From: UCB3 sp964415605
GTDB taxonomy: Bacteria > Chloroflexota > Anaerolineae > Epilineales > Epilineaceae
Assembly (NCBI GenBank): GCA_964415605.1
Contig: CAYQBA010000055.1
Coordinates: 1-25,923 of the forward strand
DNA: 25,923 nt
Direction: 5' to 3'
Shown: positions 1 through 8,482 of the stretch, piece after piece
Numbering within the stretch: the first letter of the stretch is position 1
Layout: the number at the start of each line of letters is the position of its first letter
Notes under the pieces: model-generated
What the model saw: only the letters and a program-made list of their open reading frames with translations
Told to the model about the DNA's origin: nothing
Database searches by the model: none
Program-made: the position numbers and the translations under genes

Positions 1-18
1 CCACCCACCCCGCCGCCC

Positions 19-24
19 AGGAGG
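19..24 (+). promoter_or_regulatory. Shine-Dalgarno for the S8 protease
   Basis: AGGAGG lies 12 nt before the ATG at 37. It is a full anti-SD match and fixes the start of the protease gene. Only 36 bases precede the gene in this window, so its promoter is not visible. Confidence 0.75.
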
Positions 25-36
25 AACCCGACCGCC

Positions 37-3000
37 ATGTTCACCCCGCTCAGACGCCGCCTGCCCGCGCTCCTCGCCGTCGCCGCGTGCCTGCTGACCG
101 CCCCGGCCATCCCCGGCCTGGCCACCCCCGCGCCGCGCGGCCTGCCCGAGCCGGCCACCGACCTCGACGGCCTGCCGGCGCTCGAGTCGCCGCTCGACCT
201 CTTGCGGCGCGAGGCGCTGGCCGCCCCCGAAGCCAAGATCGACCCGGCCTTGCGCGCCGACAAGGGCAGCGCGGCGCCCGACCGCGATGCTCGGGTCCGC
301 GACGGCTCCCCGGACGCCGCCGGCGGGGACATCCGAGGCGGGGACGCCGCGCCCGATCCGTCCGCCCCTGTCCACATCGTCGTGCGCTCCGCCGGTCCCG
401 TCGACCTGCGGGCGTTCGACCCCCACGTGCATGCCTTCACGTGGCCCGAAGGCGAGCACCTCAGCGTGCTGCGCGTCCCGCGCGACGCCGTCGCCCGCAT
501 CGCCGCGCTGCCAGGCGTCGCCCGCGTCGAGTCCGGCGAGCCCGTGGCCCGCGTGTCCGGCGACACCACCGTCCCCGCCGTCCCGGGGATGGGCGGCATC
601 CTCGGCGGCGATTCCGCCACGACCGGCGACACGGCGACCGCCATCGACACGGCTCCCGGCACCGACGCCCCATGGTCGCCCGAGGCCGCCGCCGACCTCG
701 CCGCCCGCATGGCCCGTGCCCCGCGCTGGGCCGAGACGGCCGCGCAGCTTGCCGATCGAGGCGCGGCCGCCGACCGCGCCCCCGCCCCGCGCGCCGACGG
801 CTGGCACGACGTCGGCCCCGGCCACGGCACCCGCGACGCGTGGGATCAGGGCTTCACCGGGGAGGGCGTGACCGTGGCCGTGCTCGACACCGGCGTCGAC
901 TTCGGCCACCCCGACCTGCACGACGCCTGGCGCGTGCTGCCCGCGGGCCATCCCTACGGCGGCTGGCCCCAGGCCTACGACCCCGGCGGCGTGTACAACT
1001 ACATGCTCGACACCAACGCCGGCAGCCAGACCGCCCTTTCGCGCCAGGCGCGCAGCGGCATCATCCAGGCCCACCAAACCTCCGCCGTCGTCGAGCGCGA
1101 AGTCGCCGGGACCATGCGGCCCACGGCGTGCTTCCGCCCCCTCAAGCCCGCCGCCGGCGGCACGCGCGTCGAAGGCGACGAGGCGTGCGACTACGTCGTG
1201 CCGGAGTCCAAGAGCGGCCGCCCGCGCCTCGGCCATCACCCCGACGGCGCGTTCTCGGCCGTCCGCCAGGAGTTCATGGGCGTGCTCGTCGTCGACGCCG
1301 AGACCGCCGGCGTCTACGACACCGTGTACGTCGACCTCGACAACGACCGCGACTTCACCGACGAGAAGCCCGCCACCAAGGCCAGCCCGCTGGCCTGGCG
1401 CGACGTCGACGGCGACGCCGTCGCGGACCTGTCGGGCGGCCTGCTGTACTACATCGCCGACGGCACGCTGCCGGTGCCCGGCGCGTACCTCTGGGGCATC
1501 GAGGACCGCGTGCCCGCCGCCGGCACCGTCGTCGCGCTGTTCTACGATACTGGCAACCACGGCACGCTGTGCGCCACCAGCGTGGTGTCGCGCGGCCGCC
1601 TGGGCGTGCCGCCGGAGGTCAACCTGCGGTTCGAGGATCTGCCGGACGGCCAGCCGGCCGCCGTCAACCCCGGCGGCGCGCCCGACGCGCACCTCGTGCC
1701 GGTGATCGTCTTCACCGGCCCCACCAACCTCGTCATCGACAGCGCCTGGCGCTACGTCGTGCTCGGCCACGACCCCGCCCGCGACGACGACGCCATCCAG
1801 CTCTCGTCCAACAGCTACGTCTTCTCGGGCGTCGAGGACGGCGGCTGGAGCACCACCTGGTCGCGGCCGGTCGACTTCTACACCCGCAAGCACAGCCCGT
1901 CCACCATCTGGACCGGCGGCACCGGCAACGGCGGCCCGGGCTACGGCACCACCATGCCGCCGCTGCCGCTGGCCTCGGTCAAGGTCGCCGGCACGACCCA
2001 GACCGGCTCCACCGGGATGGACTCCATCGCGCGCGCCGACCAGATCACGTTCGGCGACATCGTCCCGTTCTCCAACCGCGGCCCGACGTCCGACGGGCGC
2101 CTCGGCCCCGACGTCGCCGCCGACGGCGCCAACGCCGCGGGCGGCATCCCGATCAACCTCGTCGCCGCCAACCAGAACCTGCCCCCGACCCAGCGCAACG
2201 GCCTGTACGCCAACGTCACGTGGGGCGGCACCAGCCGCTCCGGGCCGGCGCAGGCCGGCAATCTGGCGCTGGTCTACCAGGCCTTCAAGCACAAGCACGG
2301 CCGCTGGCCGAAGTGGGAGGAGGCGCAGGCCATCCTCATGGCCGGCGCGCGCTTCAACGCCTACGACCCGTTCGCCACCGGCGCCGGAACCGTCGACGCC
2401 GGCGATGCCACGCGCATCGCCGCCGGCACGCACGGCGTGTACGCCATGCCCCCCAAGTGGACCGCCGGCGGCTACGGCGGGCGCGACTACCCGGCCTTCA
2501 CCAAGCTGACCCGCCAGGGCGCCGCCGAGGTCGGCCGCTTCACGCTGACCAACCCGTCCGACCACCCCATCGAGGTGGCACTGAGCGCCCAGGTGCCGCG
2601 CCGGATCGGCTCGTACGATGGCCTCGAGATCGTCACCAACGCCGCGGCCCTGTCCAGCCCCCCGACCGCGCTCACGCCCGACTACCTCGTGGCGCTGCCG
2701 AAGGACCGGATCCCGGCCGGCACCGAGCTGATGGCCGTCCGCGCCGTCTGGCCGCTCGACCAGGCCGACACCGGCGGCGACATGCTGCTGGACCGCGCGT
2801 TCGCGCTCATCGTCTACCAGCACACCGACCGCGACGGCGACGGCAAGCTGTGGGAGGACCGCGACGGCAACGGCGTGGTCAACCACGCGATGCTGGCCGG
2901 CGCCACCTACGGCCTGGACCGCGCGGCGGCCGTCGACTACGCCAACTCCGAGATCGACCAGGGCGAGTACGCCCGCTTCGCCAGCACCAACCAGCACATG

Positions 3001-4584
3001 AGCAACCTGCACGTTTGGGTGCAGCACCCGCTGGAGCGCTGGAAGGACGGCATCCACATCGGGCTGTACAACACCCAGGTGTGCCAGGGCAACCAGTGCC
3101 AGGGGCGCGGCGTCAACGCGCCGAACCCCACCGTGCGCTTGCGGGTGGACTTCTACCGCTGGGAGCGGTGGGACTGGCTGGCGCTCGACAAGGCGACGCT
3201 GACCGTGCCGGCCGGCGGCCAGGCGGCGCTCGAGGCGACGCTGCGCGTCCCGGGCGTGGCCCCGCTGGGTGCCTACCAGGGCGCGATCTTCGCCGACTAC
3301 GCGCGCGGCGCCGGCGACGTGCCCATCGCCACCGGCGGCGGGTGGGAGCTGCCGGGGCGGCGGCTGGTCATCCCGGTCAATGCCAGCGTGGCGGCCCGCT
3401 ACGACTGGCGCGCGGCGCTGACGCTGGGCGGGCCGGAGTCGGCCGACCCGGACGCCCTGTACGACAACGGCTCGGTGTACGGGACGCAATCCTGGACCTG
3501 GCGGGCCGAGTCCGGCGACTGGCGCCACTTCTTCGTGGAGATGGCCGAGCCGGACGCTGGCACGATGCTGGTCACGCGCACGACCTGGGAGGACTCCAAG
3601 CCCGGCCAGGCCGACATCGACACGCGGATCTGGGGGCCGGCGGAGGACACGTTCACGACCGACGACCCGGACTTCTTCGGCCCGCACGGCATGACCCGCA
3701 TCGGGCAGAGCCCGTGGCTGCACGGCGGGCGCGGGAACTACGCGTTCCAGACGAGCTCGGGCGGGAACGACGACTGGGTGTCGGCGCCGGCCGGCGCGGG
3801 GCTGCACGAGGTCACGCTGCACAACGTGCGGTCGAGCGGCACGCAGTTCCAGATGCCGTTCGAGGTGACCGTCGGCGCGCTGAAGGTCGAGCCGGCCGTG
3901 GTCCGCATCGCGGGCAACGCCTGCCGGTCGGTGCGACTCACGGCCGGCATGGACCTGCCGGGGTTCGAGGCGCTCTCGGCCGGCCTGTCGGTGCCCAGCC
4001 TGTTGACGGGCCTGGCGGTCACGCAGACGCCGAGCGTCGCGGCCGGGCACACGACCCACGACATCCGGGTCGACACGCCGCCGCGGTTGTTCGAGGTGAC
4101 GGCCACCGGCCGCCCGGATGACGACATCGACCTGTACGTGCTGTACGACCGCGACGGCGACGGCGTGTTCAACCAGCAGACCGAGGTCGTCGGCACGGCC
4201 AACGGGCCGGGATCCACCGAGACCATCGCGCTGCCGGCGGGCCAGCCGGCGGGGCGGTATCAGGCGTGGGTCCACGGATCGGCGGTGGCGGGGGGCGACG
4301 GGACGTTTGACCTGCGCGTGCGGGTGATCGCGGGCGACCAGGTGCACCTGGCCAACCTCCCGGCGGAGGTCAAGGGCGGCCAGGGCTACACGTTCGACGT
4401 GTGCGTGCGCGGCGTCGACCTCGCCGCGGCGCCCGCGGTGCAAGAAGGCATCGTGGCCTTCGGCCCGGGCGGCGCTCCGGGGCTCGTCCAGCTCGCCGTC
4501 GAGTGGGTGCGCGAGCCGGACCGGTGGCGGGCGCTCCTGCCGGCCCTGCTCGCCGGCTGGGAGATCGGGTCCTCGGGCGGTTGA
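37..4584 (+). CDS. Secreted S8 (subtilisin-family) serine protease, multidomain
   Basis: Predicted exported endopeptidase of 1515 residues. The N-terminus is a signal peptide (arginines at 6-8, then a hydrophobic stretch to about residue 28). Residues about 110-175 look like an I9-type propeptide. The catalytic triad is readable: Asp284 in VAVLDTGVDFGHPDL, His508 in GNHGTLCAT and Ser733 in GGTSRSGPAQAG. Asn631 in GTGNGGPG fits the oxyanion-hole position. The Asp-His distance (224 residues) is far longer than in classical subtilisins (about 30), so a large insert with acidic DxDxD-like loops sits inside the catalytic domain. After about residue 800 come beta-rich regions, two DRDGDG/DxDGDG calcium-type loops and a PPC-like domain near 1350-1440. 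No sortase or PEP-CTERM signal is seen. Family assignment is secure; substrate and final location are unknown. Confidence 0.93.
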   Translation: MFTPLRRRLPALLAVAACLLTAPAIPGLATPAPRGLPEPATDLDGLPALESPLDLLRREALAAPEAKIDPALRADKGSAAPDRDARVRDGSPDAAGGDIRGGDAAPDPSAPVHIVVRSAGPVDLRAFDPHVHAFTWPEGEHLSVLRVPRDAVARIAALPGVARVESGEPVARVSGDTTVPAVPGMGGILGGDSATTGDTATAIDTAPGTDAPWSPEAAADLAARMARAPRWAETAAQLADRGAAADRAPAPRADGWHDVGPGHGTRDAWDQGFTGEGVTVAVLDTGVDFGHPDLHDAWRVLPAGHPYGGWPQAYDPGGVYNYMLDTNAGSQTALSRQARSGIIQAHQTSAVVEREVAGTMRPTACFRPLKPAAGGTRVEGDEACDYVVPESKSGRPRLGHHPDGAFSAVRQEFMGVLVVDAETAGVYDTVYVDLDNDRDFTDEKPATKASPLAWRDVDGDAVADLSGGLLYYIADGTLPVPGAYLWGIEDRVPAAGTVVALFYDTGNHGTLCATSVVSRGRLGVPPEVNLRFEDLPDGQPAAVNPGGAPDAHLVPVIVFTGPTNLVIDSAWRYVVLGHDPARDDDAIQLSSNSYVFSGVEDGGWSTTWSRPVDFYTRKHSPSTIWTGGTGNGGPGYGTTMPPLPLASVKVAGTTQTGSTGMDSIARADQITFGDIVPFSNRGPTSDGRLGPDVAADGANAAGGIPINLVAANQNLPPTQRNGLYANVTWGGTSRSGPAQAGNLALVYQAFKHKHGRWPKWEEAQAILMAGARFNAYDPFATGAGTVDAGDATRIAAGTHGVYAMPPKWTAGGYGGRDYPAFTKLTRQGAAEVGRFTLTNPSDHPIEVALSAQVPRRIGSYDGLEIVTNAAALSSPPTALTPDYLVALPKDRIPAGTELMAVRAVWPLDQADTGGDMLLDRAFALIVYQHTDRDGDGKLWEDRDGNGVVNHAMLAGATYGLDRAAAVDYANSEIDQGEYARFASTNQHMSNLHVWVQHPLERWKDGIHIGLYNTQVCQGNQCQGRGVNAPNPTVRLRVDFYRWERWDWLALDKATLTVPAGGQAALEATLRVPGVAPLGAYQGAIFADYARGAGDVPIATGGGWELPGRRLVIPVNASVAARYDWRAALTLGGPESADPDALYDNGSVYGTQSWTWRAESGDWRHFFVEMAEPDAGTMLVTRTTWEDSKPGQADIDTRIWGPAEDTFTTDDPDFFGPHGMTRIGQSPWLHGGRGNYAFQTSSGGNDDWVSAPAGAGLHEVTLHNVRSSGTQFQMPFEVTVGALKVEPAVVRIAGNACRSVRLTAGMDLPGFEALSAGLSVPSLLTGLAVTQTPSVAAGHTTHDIRVDTPPRLFEVTATGRPDDDIDLYVLYDRDGDGVFNQQTEVVGTANGPGSTETIALPAGQPAGRYQAWVHGSAVAGGDGTFDLRVRVIAGDQVHLANLPAEVKGGQGYTFDVCVRGVDLAAAPAVQEGIVAFGPGGAPGLVQLAVEWVREPDRWRALLPALLAGWEIGSSGG

Positions 4585-4612
4585 CCGAGGCGGGGGCGGC
4601 GGGGAGCGGTGC

Positions 4613-4618
4613 TACAAT
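4613..4618 (+). promoter_or_regulatory. Extended -10 promoter element (TACAAT)
   Basis: TACAAT preceded by TGC gives an extended -10 (TGnTACAAT). No -35 hexamer is found at 16-18 bp. The surrounding decamer GCTACAATCG occurs again on the minus strand at 9891-9900 upstream of a lipoprotein gene, which supports its being a real promoter element. Transcription would start near 4625. Confidence 0.5.
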
Positions 4619-4643
4619 CGGTGGGCGATCGGAGATCCCGCAT

Positions 4644-4700
4644 ATGATCACAGCACCGCTTCCCGCCGCTCTCATCGCGGCCTTGGGTCCGCCCCGATAG
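4644..4700 (+). CDS. Possible 18-codon leader ORF
   Basis: A short ATG-to-TAG frame lies in the gap before the NACHT gene. It encodes an 18-residue peptide starting MITAPLPAAL. GGAG at 4631-4634 sits 9 nt before its ATG, and a -10 box at 4613 lies just upstream. It could be a translated leader peptide that influences the downstream gene, or a chance frame in GC-rich DNA. There is no run of one amino acid that would suggest classical attenuation. Low confidence. Confidence 0.25.
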   Translation: MITAPLPAALIAALGPPR

Positions 4701-4731
4701 CCCGCCGCCGGGTTGCCTGCCCGGCTGCGAC

Positions 4732-4761
4732 TTGACCGGGATCCCCGTCCCTGGCTATCGT
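4732..4761 (+). promoter_or_regulatory. Sigma-70-like promoter for the NACHT gene
   Basis: TTGACC at 4732-4737 and TATCGT at 4756-4761 are separated by 18 bp, a good housekeeping-type spacing in very GC-rich DNA. Transcription would begin near 4768, about 80 nt before the ATG at 4848. A small GC hairpin (GCCGGG...CCCGGC, about 4708-4725) lies just upstream and could end transcripts from the earlier -10 box. Confidence 0.5.
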
Positions 4762-4847
4762 CCCGCCCTGCCCGGCGGCGACCGACGACCGGGCGATCGC
4801 CGCCGGGCCGTCGCCGACCGGCCGTGGCGGCAGCGGGGGCAGCCGGC

Positions 4848-7800
4848 ATGGAACCGCACGCGATCACGGGCCCGATCGTCCGCACGGCGCTCAAGGCGCT
4901 GCGCGGCGGCCGGCTGCTGCGCGACTGCCCGCTTGTCCACCTCGACCTCGTCACGCTCCGCCTCCGCGACGACGGCATGCGCGACGCGCCCGAGAGCCGG
5001 GCGTGGGCGGTCGGGGGGGTGCTGGACGAGGTCGTGCGCGCCGAGCTGGCGCGGCGGCGGCAGGTGGCCGGCATCGCGGCCGCCGAGCCCGCAACCGGAC
5101 GATCGGCGGCGATCCCGCCAGCGGCAGCCGGCCCCTCGACCGCCGGGCCCGCCGCCCCGGCCGACCCCGGCGCCGCCGCCGCCATCGCCGCCGCCTTCGC
5201 CGCCGGCGACGCCGATCTCGAGGCGTGGAGCGTCCTGTGGGCGCGCTACCTCGCCCCGCGCGCCGTGCCCGTCGCCCGGCTGGCGCACGACCTCGGCGTC
5301 GTCCGCCGGACCCTCGAGCGGCGCACCGAGCGCGGCGCCGAGTCCCTGGCGGCCGAGCTGCGGCGGCGCGAGATCGCCGCGACGCGCACGCTGGCCCGGT
5401 TGCCCGGCCGACCCGCCGCCGAGCGGGTTATCGTCGTCGAGCCGGCCGCCGGCGAGGGCGGCGTGCTGCCCGGCGCCGACGCCGGCCCGGCCCTCGAGCC
5501 GCTGCGGCGCGCCTTGCTCGGCGCCGTCCGTGCCGACGACGCGGTGATCCGCCTGACGGCGCGCGAGGCCCGCGCCGTGGCGCGCGCCGACGCGCGCGAC
5601 CTCGAGGCCTACCGGCTGGCGCGCATCGCCGAGTGGTCGCAGCCGCGCTACCGGCTGGACCAGCGGTTCGTCGCGCTGTCGCTCCTCGTCGACCAGGGCG
5701 AGTCGACCGCCGGGGGGCGGTGGCAGGTGGCCACGCGCCGCTTCGATCGGCTGGCCGACGTCCTCGACGCCGTCGCCGAGCCGGCGGTGGTCGTCCTCGG
5801 CCCGCCGGGCGCCGGCAAGAGCACGCTCCTGCGGCGCTTCGAGCTCGACCTGGCCTGCGGCGCCCTGCGCGGCGCGCACGACCACGTCACGTGCTTCGTG
5901 CCGCTCAACCACTACCGCGCGCCGCTCGGCGGCGACCCGCCCGCCCCGCTGGACTGGCTGTCGGCCCGGTGGCAGGCGCAGCACCCCGAGCTGCCCGCGC
6001 TGGCGCACCTCCTGGGCGAGGGACGGCTGACCCTGCTCCTCGACGCCCTCAACGAGATGCCGCACGCCGACCCGGCCGACTACCACCGCCGGGTGCTGGC
6101 GTGGAAGCAGCTCTTGCACGACGTCGTGCTCGCACGGCCGGGCAACCGCGTGATCTTCTCGTGCCGCAGCCTGGACTACAGCGCCCCGCTGTCGACCCCC
6201 ACGCTGCGGGTGCCCCAGGTGCGCATCGAGCCGCTCACCGACGCCCAGGCGCGCCGCTTCCTGGAGCTGTACGCCCCGGCCCGGGCCGCGCGCATCTGGC
6301 GCGAGATCGCGGCCACGGCGCAGCTCGACCTGCTGCGGTCGCCGTACTTCCTGACGCTGCTCGTCGCCTACGTCGAGTCCGAGGACCGCATCCCCATCGG
6401 CCGCGCGGGCCTGTTCACGGGCTTCACCCGTCAGGCGCTGCGCCGCGAGATCGAGCGCGACAACCCGCTCTTCGCGCCTGGCGGGCTCCTGACGGCGCGT
6501 GACTGCCGCCAGGTCGCGCTGGCCGGCCCGCCGGCCGACGCCTACGCGCTGCCCACGCAGGGCCCGCTCTTTCCGGGACTGGCGCGCCTGGCGTTCGAGA
6601 TGCAGCGCCAGGCGGAGGCCGGCCGCACGGCGCAGGTGCGCGTCGACCACGACGAGGCCGTGGCGCTGCTGGACCGGCCCGACACGGCGGAAGGCGAGCG
6701 CATCCTGGCGGCCGGGCTGGCGCTCGGCGTGCTGGACGAGCCGGGCGGGGCGGCGTCGCTGACGTTCTTCCACCAGCTTCTGCAGGAGTACTTCGCGGCG
6801 CGACGCCTGGCCGCGGCGCCCGAGCCCGGGCTCGTGGCGGCCGAGTGGCGCGCCGCCGGGCTGGTGCCCGGCCTGCCGGACCTCCTGGCCGCGCTGCCGC
6901 CGGCTGAGCCGCTGCCGCCGCTGCCGGCGACGGGCTGGGAGGAGACCGCGCTCCTGGCGGCGCCGATGGCCGCCGGCCCCGACGTGTTCGTGCTGGGTGT
7001 GGCCGCGGGCAACCTGCCGCTGGCGGGCCGGTGCGCGGTCCAGCCCGAGCTGCGCGACGTCCTCGCGCCACCGACGGTGGACGGCTTGCGCCGATCGCTG
7101 GTCGAGCGGAGCCGCGACGCGGACGCGGACCTCCGGGCGCGCATCGACGCGGCGCGCGCCTTGGGCCGGTTGGGCGACCCGCGCTTCGAGCGCCGGGTCG
7201 GCCCCGACGGCGACGTGTGCCTGGTGCCGCCCCTCGTCGAGATCCGTGGCGGGGTGTATCCGGTCGGCACGGGCACCGGCGGGGTGGAAGGGGCGGCGCG
7301 TCTCGAACCGTTTGCGATCGGGCGCTTCCCGGTGACCAACGCCGAGTGGGCGTGCTTCGTGCGGGCTGGGGGCTACGACGACCCGCGCTGGTGGACCGGC
7401 GCGGCGGCGGGCGCCTGGCAGCGCGGGGAGGGAACGGCGGAGGGCAGCCGCGAGGGCTTCCGGGACTGGCGCCGGCGACTGCGCGCGGACCCGGCGATCC
7501 TCGACGACAAGCGCCGGGAGGGGCTGCTGCCGCCGCGGCAGTACGATGACTGGGTGGCCCGCCTGCGCATGTCGGACGCCGAGTTCGAGGCGCACCTGGC
7601 GGTCTACTGGCCGGCGGGCCGCAAGGCGGCGCCGGAGTACTGGCAGGCGGCCGACTTCAACCACCCGGCGCAGCCCGTGGTCGGCGTGTCGTGGTTCGAG
7701 GCGCGGGCCTACTGCCGATGGCTGGCAGCGCAGACCGGCTCGCCGTTCCGGCTGCCGACGGAGGCGGAATGGGAGGCGGCGGCGCGCGGCACGGCCGGCC

Positions 7801-8144
7801 GCCGCTACGCGTACGGCGACACGGCGGACCCGCTGGCCTGCAACGCCGCCGAGACGCGGCTGCAGCGGCCGTCGCCCGGCGGGGTGTTCGTGGCCGGCGA
7901 CACGCCGGAAGGGGTCAGCGACCTCACGGGCAACGTGAGCGAGTGGCTGGCGGGCGGGCGGGGCGGCGACCCGGCGAACGGGGACCGCGATCCGGACCCG
8001 GCTGCGGACGCGACGGTGCTGGCCGCGCTGCGCGGCGGCTCCTTTGCCGAGGCCGCGGCCGCTCAGGCCTGCGCCACCCGCCGGACGAAGCTCGCGGCGG
8101 TGCGCGTCAAGGACCTGGGGTTTCGGGTGGCGCAGGCGCGTTAG
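4848..8144 (+). CDS. NACHT (STAND) NTPase with C-terminal FGE/sulfatase-modifying-factor-like domain
   Basis: A 1098-residue NLR-like protein (numbered from ATG 4848). The NACHT core shows Walker A GPPGAGKS at 318-325, Walker B LLLDALNEM at 396-404 and the conserved FxHxxxQEYFAARRL motif near 640-653. Residues about 797-1098 form a formylglycine-generating-enzyme/C-type-lectin-like domain with GRFPVTNAEW, GVSWFEARAYCRWL, RLPTEAEWEAAARG, DLTGNVSEWL, RGGS and LGFRV blocks. Of the two FGE active cysteines, only one equivalent (in ACATRR, about 1075) is apparent, so the domain is probably a binding module rather than an oxidase. Bacterial NACHT proteins are known antiphage factors; this role is inferred here. 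The frame is open upstream to a TTG at 4713 and a GTG at 4824. ATG 4848 was chosen because it lies downstream of the promoter and begins the conserved-looking sequence. Confidence 0.88.
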   Translation: MEPHAITGPIVRTALKALRGGRLLRDCPLVHLDLVTLRLRDDGMRDAPESRAWAVGGVLDEVVRAELARRRQVAGIAAAEPATGRSAAIPPAAAGPSTAGPAAPADPGAAAAIAAAFAAGDADLEAWSVLWARYLAPRAVPVARLAHDLGVVRRTLERRTERGAESLAAELRRREIAATRTLARLPGRPAAERVIVVEPAAGEGGVLPGADAGPALEPLRRALLGAVRADDAVIRLTAREARAVARADARDLEAYRLARIAEWSQPRYRLDQRFVALSLLVDQGESTAGGRWQVATRRFDRLADVLDAVAEPAVVVLGPPGAGKSTLLRRFELDLACGALRGAHDHVTCFVPLNHYRAPLGGDPPAPLDWLSARWQAQHPELPALAHLLGEGRLTLLLDALNEMPHADPADYHRRVLAWKQLLHDVVLARPGNRVIFSCRSLDYSAPLSTPTLRVPQVRIEPLTDAQARRFLELYAPARAARIWREIAATAQLDLLRSPYFLTLLVAYVESEDRIPIGRAGLFTGFTRQALRREIERDNPLFAPGGLLTARDCRQVALAGPPADAYALPTQGPLFPGLARLAFEMQRQAEAGRTAQVRVDHDEAVALLDRPDTAEGERILAAGLALGVLDEPGGAASLTFFHQLLQEYFAARRLAAAPEPGLVAAEWRAAGLVPGLPDLLAALPPAEPLPPLPATGWEETALLAAPMAAGPDVFVLGVAAGNLPLAGRCAVQPELRDVLAPPTVDGLRRSLVERSRDADADLRARIDAARALGRLGDPRFERRVGPDGDVCLVPPLVEIRGGVYPVGTGTGGVEGAARLEPFAIGRFPVTNAEWACFVRAGGYDDPRWWTGAAAGAWQRGEGTAEGSREGFRDWRRRLRADPAILDDKRREGLLPPRQYDDWVARLRMSDAEFEAHLAVYWPAGRKAAPEYWQAADFNHPAQPVVGVSWFEARAYCRWLAAQTGSPFRLPTEAEWEAAARGTAGRRYAYGDTADPLACNAAETRLQRPSPGGVFVAGDTPEGVSDLTGNVSEWLAGGRGGDPANGDRDPDPAADATVLAALRGGSFAEAAAAQACATRRTKLAAVRVKDLGFRVAQAR

Positions 8145-8482
8145 GTTCGGGAGCTGGGTGCGGGCGGGCTAGCGCATCGGTTACAAGTAAAGGGTCTGGC
8201 GGCGGGGTCAAGCGGTCAGTGGGCGACTTTGGCCCCCCTAACCCCCCGATAACGGGGGGAACTCCCTTGGCCGCCTCATGCAAGATGTCGGCACATGTCG
8301 CGTAGCCGACAGCATCTTCAGGTCCATCACCCGTACAATCCATCGCGCCCGACGGCTCGCATGCCACCCGCCAGAGAGTTCCCCCCCCGTTATCGGGGGG
8401 TTAGGGGGGCCATCCCCCCACCCGCCGACCACGATGACACGGTTGACCGCCTCCACCGACCCTCAACTTGGAACCGATGGGC
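8145..8482. other. Convergent intergenic region, no gene
   Basis: 338 bases between the ends of the NACHT gene (+) and a lipoprotein gene (-). It holds the pair of inverted C/G-rich repeats at 8230-8264 and 8376-8412, with a nested stem-loop between them. No convincing gene is seen. A TACAAT at 8333-8338 (+) has no gene downstream on that strand. No hairpin followed by a T-run is visible, so termination probably relies on the repeats or on Rho. Confidence 0.7.
8230..8412. repeat. REP-like inverted repeat pair (BIME-like element)
   Basis: The left arm 8230-8264 reads TGGCC, C-run, TAA, C-run, GATAA, then a G-run ending in AACTC. The right arm 8376-8412 is its reverse complement apart from two extra bases in one homopolymer run. 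Each arm is itself palindromic (CCCCCCG/CGGGGGG around ATAA). The 111-nt spacer contains a second stem-loop at 8282-8318 (AAGATG, TCGGC paired with GCCGA, CATCTT, with a 3-nt bulge). No target-site duplication is visible at the ends. The layout matches paired REP units placed between convergent genes, and a MITE is the alternative. Confidence 0.65.

Noticed and set aside
87..4121. A long alternative frame overlapping the S8 protease
   Set aside because: Composed almost wholly of Arg, Pro, Ala and Gly with no motif; it is a frame-shifted reading of the protease gene.
4581..4618. TTGACC at 4581-4586 as the -35 partner of TACAAT at 4613-4618
   Set aside because: The spacing is 26 bp, far outside 16-19 bp. 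TTGACC also overlaps the stop codon of the protease gene.
4755..7664. A 969-residue open frame on the minus strand antisense to the NACHT gene
   Set aside because: It is Arg/Gln/Gly-rich low-complexity sequence with no domain, arising because high third-position G+C removes stop codons. The plus-strand frame carries all the conserved motifs.
7240..8144. FGE-like domain as a diversity-generating retroelement target
   Set aside because: No reverse transcriptase, accessory gene or template repeat is visible in the window, so it is kept only as something to check outside it.
8333..8338. TACAAT on the plus strand between the REP-like arms
   Set aside because: There is no gene downstream on that strand. 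It could drive a short non-coding RNA, but nothing else supports that.
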